DNA of 64,000 nt from Lysobacteraceae bacterium 2PB (GCA_005502915.1 SCMT01000003.1:62001-126000), one strand, 5' to 3'; positions 8,071 through 16,636 are shown, counted from the stretch's first letter. Numbers and translations are program-made. The notes: generated by a model from the letters alone, not told the origin.

Positions 8071-9453
8071 TTACGGCGCTGGTTCGGGCGCCACTATGCC
8101 GGGGTTGGTCACCGGCCAGGGCGCGCCGGCAACGACCGTTCGCTCACCCGGTCGCGCAAGGTGCAGCGCGGTGTATTCCACGCGCGGGCCGCCGTGGCAT
8201 AGCCGCAACACCTCCCCGATGACCAACGCCCCCGCGGCTGCGCCCGTGAAAGGGGTGGCGATGCTGCGCCCGGCCAACTGCAGCACGCCGCAGCGGTCGC
8301 CGCTGTCGGCGTGTAGTTTCTCGTACGCCGCCTGCTTAACCGTGGCATAGGCGGGATCGACCGGCGCGTGCGCCGGCTCGGACCAGCAATCGATCGCGGC
8401 CCGCGAGGCGGGGAAAGTGTGCACCGTGATGCCCAGATAATCTCCCGGTCCGCGGCCCAGACCCGCCTCGACGATGCGGGAAAAGCCCACCTGCTCCACC
8501 AGCCGTCGCGCCGCCGGGTTGTCGACGCCGATCAGCGCGACCGCCGGCTCGTTGCCCGTCACGGTGAAGTTGGCGGCGAACCGCCGCTCGATGATCGAGG
8601 CACGAAATCCGCGATGCTCTGCCCACTTGGCGGTCATGCGTGTCTTCCCTTTGCCCACGTCGATCTCGCGGCTGAGTAGCGAGGTACTCTTGTTTGCGAC
8701 CGACACTAAGTCAAAGTCCTGGAGCACCAGTTCCAGCGGATCGGTGCCGTAAGGCAGCAGCCCCAAGGTCCACAAGTACGCTTGGCCCAGGTTCCCTAGC
8801 CCCACCAGCCACGCTGACTGCGGAAGCGCAGTGAGGTTTGGTCCCCGCGCCCCGGTGGCCCAAGGCGACCACGGCTCCCACAAGGACCAGCCCACCCGGC
8901 GCTGGCACGCCAGAGGCTGCGTGCCGCGGAAGAACTGGAACACTTCCGACACCGCCATTGCACCGGCCAGCACCGCGGCGGCGGCGCAATTTCCCTGCTC
9001 GGCCAGCGCTGCGTCCGGCAAGGGCACGACGGCAGCCGTCCAGCCGTCATAGGTGGCGCGCACGCCTATCGCCGGCATCGTCACGTCGGCGCCGAATGCG
9101 ATGCACGGCACCTGCGGCTCAACGACCGTCGCGCGGTGCACGCCAAGCGCTTCCAACGCGCCCGCCAGACGCGCCGGCGCCGGCGCGTCGCGATGACCAC
9201 GCCAGCGGGCGCGCAGCGACTGGTCGGGCCCGACGTAGCTCACGCCGCCCAGAAGGCATGGCAGCGCGGCGGCCGCCGCGGTGAGCAACGCCACTTGCGC
9301 CATCTCGCTCAGGTCCTCTCCAAACACAAGCTGCACGCGGTAGCGCGAGAATATCGTGAGCGCTTCGGCTTCCGTCGCCGCTTCGCCGGTGTCCAGGGCC
9401 ATCTTCAGCACGCGGCTCAGCCGCTCGCTGATGTCCTGCATGGACTCATTCAT
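8071..9453 (-). CDS. bilD: E1-like ubiquitin-activating protein (BilD-type, ThiF fold)
   Basis: The 460-aa protein has a C-terminal ThiF/E1 adenylation domain: nucleotide-binding GLGNLG (218-223), the acidic D246-x-D248 followed by N254 and a downstream REIDVGKGK, as in E1 enzymes. Cys388 (DRCGVLQLAG) is the best candidate for the thioester cysteine; Cys356 is an alternative. The N-terminal 210 residues form an extra domain. It would adenylate the C-terminus of the UBL encoded by the first gene and pass it to the E2. The start at 9453 overlaps the JAB gene by 8 nt. Last gene of a four-gene operon in the order of Bil antiphage systems. Confidence 0.8.
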   Translation of the reverse strand: MNESMQDISERLSRVLKMALDTGEAATEAEALTIFSRYRVQLVFGEDLSEMAQVALLTAAAAALPCLLGGVSYVGPDQSLRARWRGHRDAPAPARLAGALEALGVHRATVVEPQVPCIAFGADVTMPAIGVRATYDGWTAAVVPLPDAALAEQGNCAAAAVLAGAMAVSEVFQFFRGTQPLACQRRVGWSLWEPWSPWATGARGPNLTALPQSAWLVGLGNLGQAYLWTLGLLPYGTDPLELVLQDFDLVSVANKSTSLLSREIDVGKGKTRMTAKWAEHRGFRASIIERRFAANFTVTGNEPAVALIGVDNPAARRLVEQVGFSRIVEAGLGRGPGDYLGITVHTFPASRAAIDCWSEPAHAPVDPAYATVKQAAYEKLHADSGDRCGVLQLAGRSIATPFTGAAAGALVIGEVLRLCHGGPRVEYTALHLARPGERTVVAGAPWPVTNPGIVAPEPAP

Positions 9454-9934
9454 GATCGGTCTCCAACACCAGAAGGCGATTTCCACATCCGCCGAGCGCC
9501 TGCCACTGGTGGTCGCCTTCGTAGACGTAAACCCCCACGGACCAGCGGCGAATGCGCGGGCGGGCGAAGTTGGGCAGGATGATGGCGACGTGGCCGCGCG
9601 TGGCGATCAGCGGGTTCTTGCGGTCGATCCAGCTTTGCCCGGCGCTGTACGGATGCACGTGGACGTCAGCGACCACCTGCACGCCGCGCTCGCGAACGAT
9701 CGCCCACAAAGTGCGGAAGGCCGCGGCGGGCAATTCGACGACGCCGCCGGCGTGGACCTCCGGGTGCAGGTCGTCGAAATACAGAACGTCGGTGACGCGA
9801 CGCCCCTGCTCGGTGGTGTGGCCGAGCAGGAAGGCACCGGACTCGTGGCTTTCGCCTTCGGTGCGCGCATGCAGCTCCGCGACCAGGCGATCCCACAGGG
9901 ACCGCGGGATGCGAAGGTCAGTGGCCGGCGACAT
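9446..9934 (-). CDS. bilC: JAB/JAMM deubiquitinase-like peptidase (BilC-type)
   Basis: The 162-aa protein carries a complete JAMM zinc motif: a glutamate in ESGAFLLG (Glu31), H92-V-H94-P, Ser101 and Asp104 in the pattern HxHPx5SxxD. Such peptidases process ubiquitin-like proteins or cleave them from targets. ATG 9934 is chosen because the frame upstream runs antisense-like and Arg-rich, and because it gives a 17-nt overlap with the E2 gene, in line with the tight packing of the operon. It belongs to the UBL-E2-JAB-E1 cluster. Confidence 0.85.
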   Translation of the reverse strand: MSPATDLRIPRSLWDRLVAELHARTEGESHESGAFLLGHTTEQGRRVTDVLYFDDLHPEVHAGGVVELPAAAFRTLWAIVRERGVQVVADVHVHPYSAGQSWIDRKNPLIATRGHVAIILPNFARPRIRRWSVGVYVYEGDHQWQALGGCGNRLLVLETDHE

Positions 9935-10373
9935 AGTCGGGCGACCCCAGCAGGTCGGAGACGACCCGCACATAGCGGTGGATACCGACGGCCGGATCCC
10001 ACAGCATCGACGGATGCTGCTGGCGCCAGGCCTCATGGCCCTGGATGGCGACGCGATCGCAGGGGATGTAGAGCGCGTTGGCGTTCCAGCTCGGGTTGAA
10101 GGCGGCCGACACCCGCGCTTCCCCGCGCGGCCACCGGGCCGGAGGGAGGGCGCAGTTGGACTGGGCATCCCACGGCTGCGCGGTGGGCGCGTTGCGCGGA
10201 TAGTTCGTCAGCTCGAAGCGCAGCAGTACCCTCCCCCCGTCGCGCGCCTTCACCCAGACCCATGCATGCGGCCACTGCGTGGACTCCAGTCCCCAACGGC
10301 CCGACAGCGAGCCGTTGAGGAAAGCCCCGGAGTTCACATCGGCCTCGAAGGCCTGCTGGTCCAAGGACGTCAT
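9918..10373 (-). CDS. bilB: E2-like ubiquitin-conjugating protein (BilB-type)
   Basis: The 151-aa protein is of E2 size and has a YP-x-x-x-P stretch (FELTNYPRNAPTAQP, about 53-67) matching the Tyr-Pro loop of E2 folds, then FNPSW and LYIPCDR. Cys105 in LYIPCDR is the likely catalytic cysteine; the only other cysteine is Cys74. The C-terminal helical part (HPSMLWDP...RYVRVVSDLLG) agrees with bacterial E2 proteins of UBL operons. It starts 1 nt after the UBL stop and overlaps the JAB gene. It would receive the UBL from the E1 and conjugate it to a target. Confidence 0.72.
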   Translation of the reverse strand: MTSLDQQAFEADVNSGAFLNGSLSGRWGLESTQWPHAWVWVKARDGGRVLLRFELTNYPRNAPTAQPWDAQSNCALPPARWPRGEARVSAAFNPSWNANALYIPCDRVAIQGHEAWRQQHPSMLWDPAVGIHRYVRVVSDLLGSPDYVAGH

Positions 10374-10374
10374 T

Positions 10375-10884
10375 TCAGCCCTCCACCCGCTTGAAGGGCA
10401 CCAGGTCGAACGACACCGCGCACAGCTTTCCGTCCGTGAGCGTCCCGATCTGGGTATCCACGTCCGGGCGCTCGTCGCCGCCTTCGAGCTCGAGCACGTG
10501 CTCGGCCGCGTCGCGCGGCGACATCTCGAAGGCGTTGTGCGTAGCCCATTGGTGGATGTGCCCGACGCGCGTCACCGGCGGGAAGTCACGCGACTTGGTC
10601 ACGCCGTTGAAGGTGACGTTGACGCTCACCCGCTGGCAGCGGCCCTGGTGCAGGCGCACGACGCCGGGCTCGCCCTCACCCTGCTTCGAGACCAGCGAGA
10701 CCACCGGGGTCTTGAGCTCGACCGGCTTGTCGTGGCCTTCGGCGAAGATCAGTTGCCCGTCCTGCTCGGCGTTCTTCACGCCCAGCTCGACCAGCGCCTC
10801 TCCCACTGTCATCTGGCCCTTCACGTCGCGGACCAGCACCTGCGCAGCGCCTTCGCACTGCATTACGATCTTGATAGTTTTCAC
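10375..10884 (-). CDS. bilA: Ubiquitin-like protein with two beta-grasp domains (BilA-type)
   Basis: The 169-aa product appears to hold two beta-grasp-like units (about 1-78 and 84-169), as in ISG15-like BilA. It ends FKRVEG with a C-terminal glycine, which would allow direct adenylation without trimming. The start is GTG at 10884, preceded by GAGGT. This is the first gene of a tightly packed four-gene operon followed by E2, JAB and E1 genes, the Bil order. Bil systems are known to attach their UBL to phage tail components and so lower infectivity. A promoter-like motif shared with the sigma operon lies about 55 bp upstream. Confidence 0.75.
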   Translation of the reverse strand: MKTIKIVMQCEGAAQVLVRDVKGQMTVGEALVELGVKNAEQDGQLIFAEGHDKPVELKTPVVSLVSKQGEGEPGVVRLHQGRCQRVSVNVTFNGVTKSRDFPPVTRVGHIHQWATHNAFEMSPRDAAEHVLELEGGDERPDVDTQIGTLTDGKLCAVSFDLVPFKRVEG

Positions 10885-10890
10885 GCGGTG

Positions 10891-11350
10891 TTACCTCTTC
10901 AGTGATTCGCCGCTGGACAATTCCAGCGCCGTCACCCACTTAGTCGCGTGACGTGAGAAAAAAACGGAAGTCGCCTGTCGCCTGACATCGAGACAGTGAT
11001 GGCGATCAGTAGAAGTCGCCACGACCTCGCTGGAATCGCTCGTAGGCTTCGCGGACTTCATGCAATGACGGCTCGCGAAAATCTCGTCGTTGCCCATGTT
11101 GATGTAGCCATGCGACGCGATACCACGGCGCGAACCGTCGAACTCCAAGTGGTAGCCCGCGCGCGCCGCTTCGTATTCCGGATCCAGCCCGTGCTGGGGA
11201 TCCAGCTCCAGCATGCGAAGGCGGACAACCGCATGGTCTGCCGCGTGCGCTGCGTCCGGTGCGTCAGTGGACTGGCTGGCAAAGGTAGCCGTCCCCCCCC
11301 TGCTCGCGGTCTGTCAGGCTTGACCAGGAAAACAACTGACCGGGGTTCAT
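10891..11350 (-). pseudogene. Small ORF split by an eight-G homopolymer, directly before bilA
   Basis: ATG 11350 has a good Shine-Dalgarno (GGAGAAGCGT) and starts MNPGQLFSWSSLTDREQGG. A run of eight G on the minus strand (11293-11300) then shifts the frame, and translation stops after 28 residues. With seven G the frame would continue as TATFASQSTD... into the open frame that passes MLELDPQHGLDPEYEAARAG and ends at 10891 inside the bilA ribosome-binding site. This may be a real frameshift, a phase-variable tract or a sequencing error. The far 3' part overlaps the promoter-like motif and may not be coding. No function recognised. Confidence 0.35.
10941..10972 (-). promoter_or_regulatory. Promoter-like motif copy A, upstream of the Bil operon
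   Basis: On the minus strand this reads GACTTCCG, then 18 bp, then CGACTA. The same two blocks with exactly 18 bp between them occur three times before the sigma-factor gene (16570-16732). The second block ends 57 bp before the bilA start, a good -10 position. It is probably a promoter read by the sigma-like factor encoded at 15657-16442; a repressor site is the alternative. Confidence 0.55.
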
Positions 11351-11376
11351 ACGCTTCTCCTTGATCCTCCCATTAA

Positions 11377-11544
11377 TTACGTCCGGAGCCGGGACGCGAT
11401 CCACCTGTCCACATATCGCCTTGCTTGCGCGGCGCTACCCGCACGGCCCCACACGACCTGCCACGCCTGACGGCAATCGATGACGACGTGTGCGCCCTGA
11501 GCATCTGGGGTGACGCTGGCGATCACCCGCCCTGCGCGCCACAA
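11377..11544 (-). CDS. Possible small protein downstream of the helicase gene
   Basis: An open minus-strand frame reads about 55 residues (LWRAGRVIASVTPDAQ ... VDRWIASRLRT) and ends at 11377, 27 nt before the next ATG. The amino-acid make-up is protein-like, unlike the Arg-rich shadows nearby. The only possible starts are TTG 11544 or a nearby GTG. Upstream, in another frame, a second protein-like stretch (ALAGADAVTAQRNAAFAWTDD) follows the helicase stop, so this may be the 3' half of a frameshifted gene of about 90 codons. Confidence 0.3.
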   Translation of the reverse strand: MWRAGRVIASVTPDAQGAHVVIDCRQAWQVVWGRAGSAAQARRYVDRWIASRLRT

Positions 11545-11655
11545 CTCCCAGCGCCCCAGGCACTCACGTCATCCGTCCATGCAAACGCAGCATTGCGCTG
11601 CGCGGTCACTGCGTCTGCGCCGGCTAGCGCGACGCGGGCATGAAGATGCGCTTCA

Positions 11656-14600
11656 TCACCCCTGCTCCGCCGCGATCTCGGGAATGGCCGGACACAGGAA
11701 GAAGAACGGGCATCGCGGACACTGCTCGTCGGGCTTGGTAGGGAACTCGCCGGCAGCGATGGCGGTGGCGATGTCCAGCACCTTGTCCTTCTTCGAATCC
11801 AGCTGCTTGGCGCTGATGTCCAAATTGACCGTGTCGTCGGAGGTCAAAAAATGCAGTTGCAGGCGCGCGCCGGGGCCGTAAAGCTCGCGTCCCGCCAGCA
11901 GACGCAAAGCATCGTGCAGTTCGGCCTTCACCTCTTTGGGACGTCGTCCGGTCTTGTAGCGCCGCACCAGGCCGCCCTCGTTGGGTTCGGCTTGTTCGAG
12001 TTCGACGCGCACGCGCACGCCGCCGACCTGCAGTTCTACATCTTGCGACGTTGCGCCGGGGGCACGAAGGTGCTCTTCGGCCTTGGTAAGCAGGCGCACC
12101 GCAAAGTCCTTGTACACTGACGCGAAAGGATGATCGCGGGGACCTTGCGTTTCCCACACGTGGTCCAACTGGGCCAGGTATTCGTGCAGCGGCAGCTCGC
12201 GCGCAGCGCGCTCTTTCAATGCCCAGGCCAGTACCGCGTAGACCGAGCGATGGAAGCGCGCGTATCCATCGTCATCGCCGCTGGCGTGCAGCCCCAGGCT
12301 TCGCGCGTAGGCGTAGCGGCGCGGACAGCGCTCATATTGGTCGAGTTCGCGCGCCTGGTGAATCTCCGGCTCAAGCTTGAGGTCTGGGCGCGCCGGCAAC
12401 TCCTCGCCCACCGGGATGGGATTGGACTTGGCCGCATGGACTTGCGTCGCATACGCCGCCACCGCCGGCAGGAACTTCGACTCGCTGGCGCCGCGCTTGC
12501 CCAAGGTTTCCGAGCGCGACAGGTGCAGGTGGTCGCGGGCTCGCGACAAGCCCACGTAGAACAGGCTCTCTTCCTCGAAGCGATCACCCACATCTTCGGC
12601 CCGCAGCATGCCTTGCGGTGGCGGACACGGGTTGTAGCGATTGGGCTGGGGAAAATGGCTGGTGGCCAGGTACGGTAGGTACACCACCGGAAACTCCAGT
12701 CCCTTGCTCGCGTGCACGGTCATCAGCCGTACTGCGTCGATCGAGGCGGCGGCGCCCGGCAAATCGCGCAGCGCGCGTTCTTCGCCGAACTGTTCCAGGC
12801 GGCGGATCCATCGCAGCAGATTCTTCTTGGAGTTGCCCTTCCGCGGGTCGAAATGCTCCGCGGCAAATTGCAGCAACTGGAACACGGCCAACCGACGTTG
12901 CTCGCCGACGCTACCGGCAATCTCGAGCAGCTCGTCGATCAGGGCGCGACGTTCGAACAGCACGTGGTTGAGTACCTGCGGTACTGTGGATTCGAAGGTC
13001 AGTCCCGCCAGGTCATCACGCAGGCGCTCAAGGGCAGCCTGCCCTGCCGGGGAGCAACCGACAAAGATCGAGGAATCGGACAAGGCAGCCAGCGGCATCT
13101 GCTGGGCGGCATGAGCTTGTTCCAAGAACGTACGCACGTCGGCCAGCGTCATTCGGTAGGTCCGCGTGGCGGCTAGGCGCAGCAAGGCGCCGCGGCTGGG
13201 CTCGGCTACGAACGAGATCAGGGCCAACAGGTTGCGTACTTCGTCGCGCTCGAAGATGTCGCCCAGGTACATCGACGGCACACCCAAGGCTTGCATGCGC
13301 ATTGCCACCCGCTCGGCGTGCGTGTGCGTGCGCACGATGATGGCCTGGTCCCGATACGCAATGCCGTTCGCGCGGTGGGCCTGGATGGCGTTTGCGATCG
13401 CGCTCACTTCCGAATCCAGATCCGGCGCGATCATCAGTTGGGGACGCGGACCGTCGCCGCGCTCGGCCTTCAGGTGGCCAGCCGCTCGCCAGACCGGGTC
13501 GTCCAAGCTGCGCGCGAAGGCCGTGTAGGTGTCGACGATCTGCTGGCTTGACCGGTAGTTGCATTGCAAGGGCAAGACCGCGGCGCCGGGAAAGTCCTTG
13601 GCAAACAGCCGCATGTTCCCCGGCGAGGCGCCGCGGAAGCGGTAGATCGCCTGGCGGACGTCGCCCACTACCCACAGACGTTGGCCATCGCCGGCGATGA
13701 GCTTGAGCAGGCGCGAACTGGCGCGGTTGACGTCCTGGTACTCATCCACGAGCACGTGGGTGAACTGGGCGCGCACCGTGGCCAGCACGTCGGCATCGTC
13801 TTCCAGCAGCCGGATCGCGCGCCAGATCAGGTCGCCGAAGTCGACGGCGCCCAGATCTTGCAGCATCGCCTCATAACGCGCGTAGATGCGCGCAACCTCA
13901 GCGGCCCGCGCCGCCGCCTCGCGTTCGGCATCGGTCTGCGCTGCCGCGGCCATGTCGGTGGCCAAAGCGGCATACTGCGTCGGCGTGTACAACTCGTCTT
14001 TGGCACGGGAGATCGCCCCCAGCACCGGCTGGATCAGCGCGAGCGGATCGTTCAACCGCAGGTAGTAGTGCAGGTCCAACTCGGGCAAGACCGCTTCCAG
14101 CCGCTCGAGGCCATCGGCGAGATCCAACAGGCGCACTGGCTCATTCAGGTCCGCACGCGCGGCATGCTTGCGCAGCAGCTCTAGGCCGAAGGCGTGGAAC
14201 GTGCCCGCCCACAACTCGTTTGCTGCGGGAATCGTGCGCGCGATGCGCTCTTTGATTTCACGCGCGGCCTTGTTGGAAAACGTCAACGTCAGGATCGATC
14301 GGGGATCCGTCCCCGTTTCCAACAGCCGCTGAATGCGGCCGATGAGCGTGCGCGTCTTGCCCGTGCCGGGTCCTGCTTCAATCAAGGCCGGGCTACCCAT
14401 GTGATACGCCGCGGTCCGCTGCGACGGATCCAGGTCGGCCAGGGGTTCTTCCTGCTGTGCCGGCGGCGGATCGGGCACCAGCAAGGCGTACTGCAGCTGC
14501 TGATGCACCAGGCCGCGCGGCACCCCCAGTTCGCTGGCGATCTTGGAGGCCGGCCATTGCTCGTCGAGGAACAACGCGCGTGCCAAGTCGACGGGCAAGA

Positions 14601-15021
14601 GGAATTCACGCGCAAATACGTTCGCGTATCGCTCGCGCAGTTCCTGCGAGCTGTAACCCTCCACGCGTCCGGTACCCAGCGGCGTGGCTTGTTCGGGTGC
14701 GTCCGGATCGACGGTGTAGCTCACCAGTATCGGATCGGCGGGCGATTCGATCACCCAGTGGCCGAACTCGTGCGCCTGCACGAAGGCTTGCGCCTCCGGT
14801 TCCAGGTCCTTGGACACGAAAATGCGCTGGCCGCTGCGTTGCAACGCGCCCACGCCGCCGCCCAGCAAGGGGTATTCGGCCGGAACGGGCAGGACCTTCA
14901 GCTCGGCATCGCGCATCGCTTCGGCGAGCACCTCGGTCGCCGATTGCCCGCACCCGCTAATCTCCCGCAGCCGCGTGCGCAACTGCTGGGCTTGGAGTCG
15001 AACCGAGGTAAAGGCATCCAT
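11656..15021 (-). CDS. ImmA/IrrE protease - UvrD helicase - PD-(D/E)XK (AddB/Cas4-like) fusion
   Basis: The 1,121-aa protein joins three modules. Residues 1-180 form an ImmA/IrrE metallopeptidase domain with HEFGH (84-88) and a following VFAREFLLPVD. Residues 195-800 form a UvrD/Rep helicase with GPGTGKT (217-223), VDEYQD, QAIYRFRGA and VHASKGLEFP. The C-terminus has an AddB-like iron-sulfur nuclease frame: one Cys near 900 (YERCPRRY) and C1101-x2-C1104-x5-C1110. The active-site strand reads RRYKTG where DYKTG is usual, so nuclease activity is doubtful. It is third in an operon after a sigma-like gene and a 208-aa gene that typically pairs with ImmA proteins, 12 nt after the latter. Role inferred: protease-controlled DNA processing in stress or defence. 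Confidence 0.85.
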   Translation of the reverse strand: MDAFTSVRLQAQQLRTRLREISGCGQSATEVLAEAMRDAELKVLPVPAEYPLLGGGVGALQRSGQRIFVSKDLEPEAQAFVQAHEFGHWVIESPADPILVSYTVDPDAPEQATPLGTGRVEGYSSQELRERYANVFAREFLLPVDLARALFLDEQWPASKIASELGVPRGLVHQQLQYALLVPDPPPAQQEEPLADLDPSQRTAAYHMGSPALIEAGPGTGKTRTLIGRIQRLLETGTDPRSILTLTFSNKAAREIKERIARTIPAANELWAGTFHAFGLELLRKHAARADLNEPVRLLDLADGLERLEAVLPELDLHYYLRLNDPLALIQPVLGAISRAKDELYTPTQYAALATDMAAAAQTDAEREAAARAAEVARIYARYEAMLQDLGAVDFGDLIWRAIRLLEDDADVLATVRAQFTHVLVDEYQDVNRASSRLLKLIAGDGQRLWVVGDVRQAIYRFRGASPGNMRLFAKDFPGAAVLPLQCNYRSSQQIVDTYTAFARSLDDPVWRAAGHLKAERGDGPRPQLMIAPDLDSEVSAIANAIQAHRANGIAYRDQAIIVRTHTHAERVAMRMQALGVPSMYLGDIFERDEVRNLLALISFVAEPSRGALLRLAATRTYRMTLADVRTFLEQAHAAQQMPLAALSDSSIFVGCSPAGQAALERLRDDLAGLTFESTVPQVLNHVLFERRALIDELLEIAGSVGEQRRLAVFQLLQFAAEHFDPRKGNSKKNLLRWIRRLEQFGEERALRDLPGAAASIDAVRLMTVHASKGLEFPVVYLPYLATSHFPQPNRYNPCPPPQGMLRAEDVGDRFEEESLFYVGLSRARDHLHLSRSETLGKRGASESKFLPAVAAYATQVHAAKSNPIPVGEELPARPDLKLEPEIHQARELDQYERCPRRYAYARSLGLHASGDDDGYARFHRSVYAVLAWALKERAARELPLHEYLAQLDHVWETQGPRDHPFASVYKDFAVRLLTKAEEHLRAPGATSQDVELQVGGVRVRVELEQAEPNEGGLVRRYKTGRRPKEVKAELHDALRLLAGRELYGPGARLQLHFLTSDDTVNLDISAKQLDSKKDKVLDIATAIAAGEFPTKPDEQCPRCPFFFLCPAIPEIAAEQG

Positions 15022-15033
15022 CGCCGAGGCCTC

Positions 15034-15660
15034 CTACGCGGGCTCACGCAGCCACTGCTGCTTGGCTTCGTCCGACAGCGTGGAGTTTTCCACCGCCTGC
15101 TGAAAGGTCCAGGGCGCGAAGTCGGGCGTCTTGGACGCGCGAGACGCCAAGGCAGGACGATGGCTCTGAAACAGCCACGCGTTCACCGCCTGCACGCCTT
15201 CCGCGCCTAGATTCAGCGCCGATGACCACGCGTCGAGCAAGCGTCGAGGTACTGGCGGCAAGATCATGTGTTCTTCGAACAGCGCCATCATCGTCTCATC
15301 GATGCCAAGGGTCGCCGGCAACGATGGTTGACGAACGCGCGCACGAAATGCCGCTTCCACCCGCTGGATCTGCGCGGCCACTGCGGCGTTGGCATCGCCT
15401 GACGCCTGCGCGGACAGCTGATGCGCGACCTTCTGGATGTGACTCATCGTGCGCGTCACCAGCCGGTCCTCGATCTCGGGGTCGAGCTGGGCATCAGCCG
15501 TCACCAGCTCCCTGGCGGACCATTGCACTGCGTAGTCCACGATCTCGCGCTCGAACTCCGGGTACTTCCCGGTCCACTCGCGCACCAAGGGCGCCGAGGG
15601 CCGGTCCGCGGCGGCGGCGAACTCGTCCAGGACGTTTTCAAGGTTCAGTTTGTTGCTCAT
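15034..15660 (-). CDS. Partner protein of an ImmA/IrrE-sigma module, function unknown
   Basis: The 208-aa protein starts LENVLDEFAAA...YPEFEREIVDYAVQW and later has TLGIDETMMALFEEHMILPP and a LLDAWSSALNLG stretch. This pattern (a DEF...P...YPEF start and a later TLG-plus-helix region) recalls small proteins usually encoded just before ImmA/IrrE peptidases and beside sigma-like factors. Its ATG overlaps the sigma stop codon (ATGA, 15657-15660) and it ends 12 nt before the helicase fusion. It could be an anti-sigma factor or the substrate of the ImmA domain; this is inference from gene order. Confidence 0.6.
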   Translation of the reverse strand: MSNKLNLENVLDEFAAAADRPSAPLVREWTGKYPEFEREIVDYAVQWSARELVTADAQLDPEIEDRLVTRTMSHIQKVAHQLSAQASGDANAAVAAQIQRVEAAFRARVRQPSLPATLGIDETMMALFEEHMILPPVPRRLLDAWSSALNLGAEGVQAVNAWLFQSHRPALASRASKTPDFAPWTFQQAVENSTLSDEAKQQWLREPA

Positions 15661-16442
15661 TTCTCGTTCCTTTCTTTGAGCACCTCGGCGATTTTGCTGA
15701 TCCACTCGCGCACCGTCCGCGAGGTGACGCCGAAGTGCGTTGCGATTTGGTCTTGTGTGCGCCCCAGCTTGAACATCACGAAGGCCTCGAAGGCTTTCTC
15801 CGGCAGGTGGTCGACGCGTTTTTTGACCGCGGCCAGCTCCTGCTGCCCGTCCGCGCGAGCTTGGGGGTCGAAGGGCGCACTTGCGTCCGTGGCGCCGGCC
15901 TTTCCCTTGATGAGCTCGCCGTCGGCATCGTGATCGGGCAGGCCTTCGGCGCCATACACGCGGATGACCTCGTCCGTTACCTGCTTGATGCTCGGCGCCC
16001 ACGGATGACTGGACCGCTTCATCGCGTCCAACGAGCGGCGGTACAAGAACAAGTTGAAGCGGCGCACGCCGAACTCCAGGCTGGCGTGCTGCTCGACCAC
16101 CTTCCGATACAGGTCCTCGAACACCATGTTCTGGTGGTCTTCGATGTCCTGCTCTGTCATACCGTATAGGCGGCTCATCTGCGCGAAGAGCATCGGCGTG
16201 ACGACGCGGATCAGTGCTTCGAACGCTGCCAGCACGAGGGCCTGGTCGCCGGCGCCATCACGGGCCATCTGCAGCAGCACCTCCGGCGGCAGGTCCCGTT
16301 GCAGGGCCGCCTGACGCAAGCACGCTAGCCGCTGCTCGCGGTCCAGAGCGCTCAGGGCGTCGATTTGCTTTTGGATTTCCGGCCGCCTGCCTGGCGGCAA
16401 GCCCCGGCCTTCTTTGTCGGGTGGTTCGAGGTCATTGGTCAT
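15657..16442 (-). CDS. Alternative sigma-70-family (ECF-like) factor
   Basis: The 261-aa protein has a sigma region 2-like helical domain (about 55-130; VTPMLFAQMSRLYGM...DIEDHQNMVFEDLYRKVVE) and a C-terminal region 4 helix-turn-helix (about 200-258; VDHLPEKAFEAFVMFKLG, QDQIATHFGVTSRTVREWIS). A linker of about 50 residues separates them. ATG 16442 is preferred over 16538 because GGAGGA lies 12 nt before it. It is the first gene of an operon with the 208-aa partner and the ImmA-helicase fusion. Three copies of a two-block promoter-like motif lie upstream, and a fourth precedes the Bil operon, which suggests autoregulation and control of Bil. Confidence 0.72.
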   Translation of the reverse strand: MTNDLEPPDKEGRGLPPGRRPEIQKQIDALSALDREQRLACLRQAALQRDLPPEVLLQMARDGAGDQALVLAAFEALIRVVTPMLFAQMSRLYGMTEQDIEDHQNMVFEDLYRKVVEQHASLEFGVRRFNLFLYRRSLDAMKRSSHPWAPSIKQVTDEVIRVYGAEGLPDHDADGELIKGKAGATDASAPFDPQARADGQQELAAVKKRVDHLPEKAFEAFVMFKLGRTQDQIATHFGVTSRTVREWISKIAEVLKERNEK

Positions 16443-16569
16443 GTGGCTATCTTCCTCCAGGTTTTCCGACCTCTTCGCGAACAAAACCGAGACAATCTGA
16501 TTCTGTAACTCACGCGATCTGGGAAGGCCCCGGGCCATTCCTGCTCACGTTTTCGAGTCGTTCCCCCAC

Positions 16570-16601
16570 TAGTCGAGCAATCGACGAAAAAACCGGAAGT
16601 C
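16570..16601 (-). promoter_or_regulatory. Promoter-like motif copy B, nearest to the sigma gene
   Basis: The minus strand reads GACTTCCG, 18 bp, CGACTA, with the second block ending 128 bp before the sigma start codon. The spacing is identical in all four copies in the window (10941, 16570, 16637, 16701). A T-run follows the first block in copies A-C. In canonical terms this is TTCCGG-N17-CGACTA. Confidence 0.55.
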
Positions 16602-16636
16602 CCGCCCTGGCTTGGTGTTGTGGGTCCTTTCCCTGC

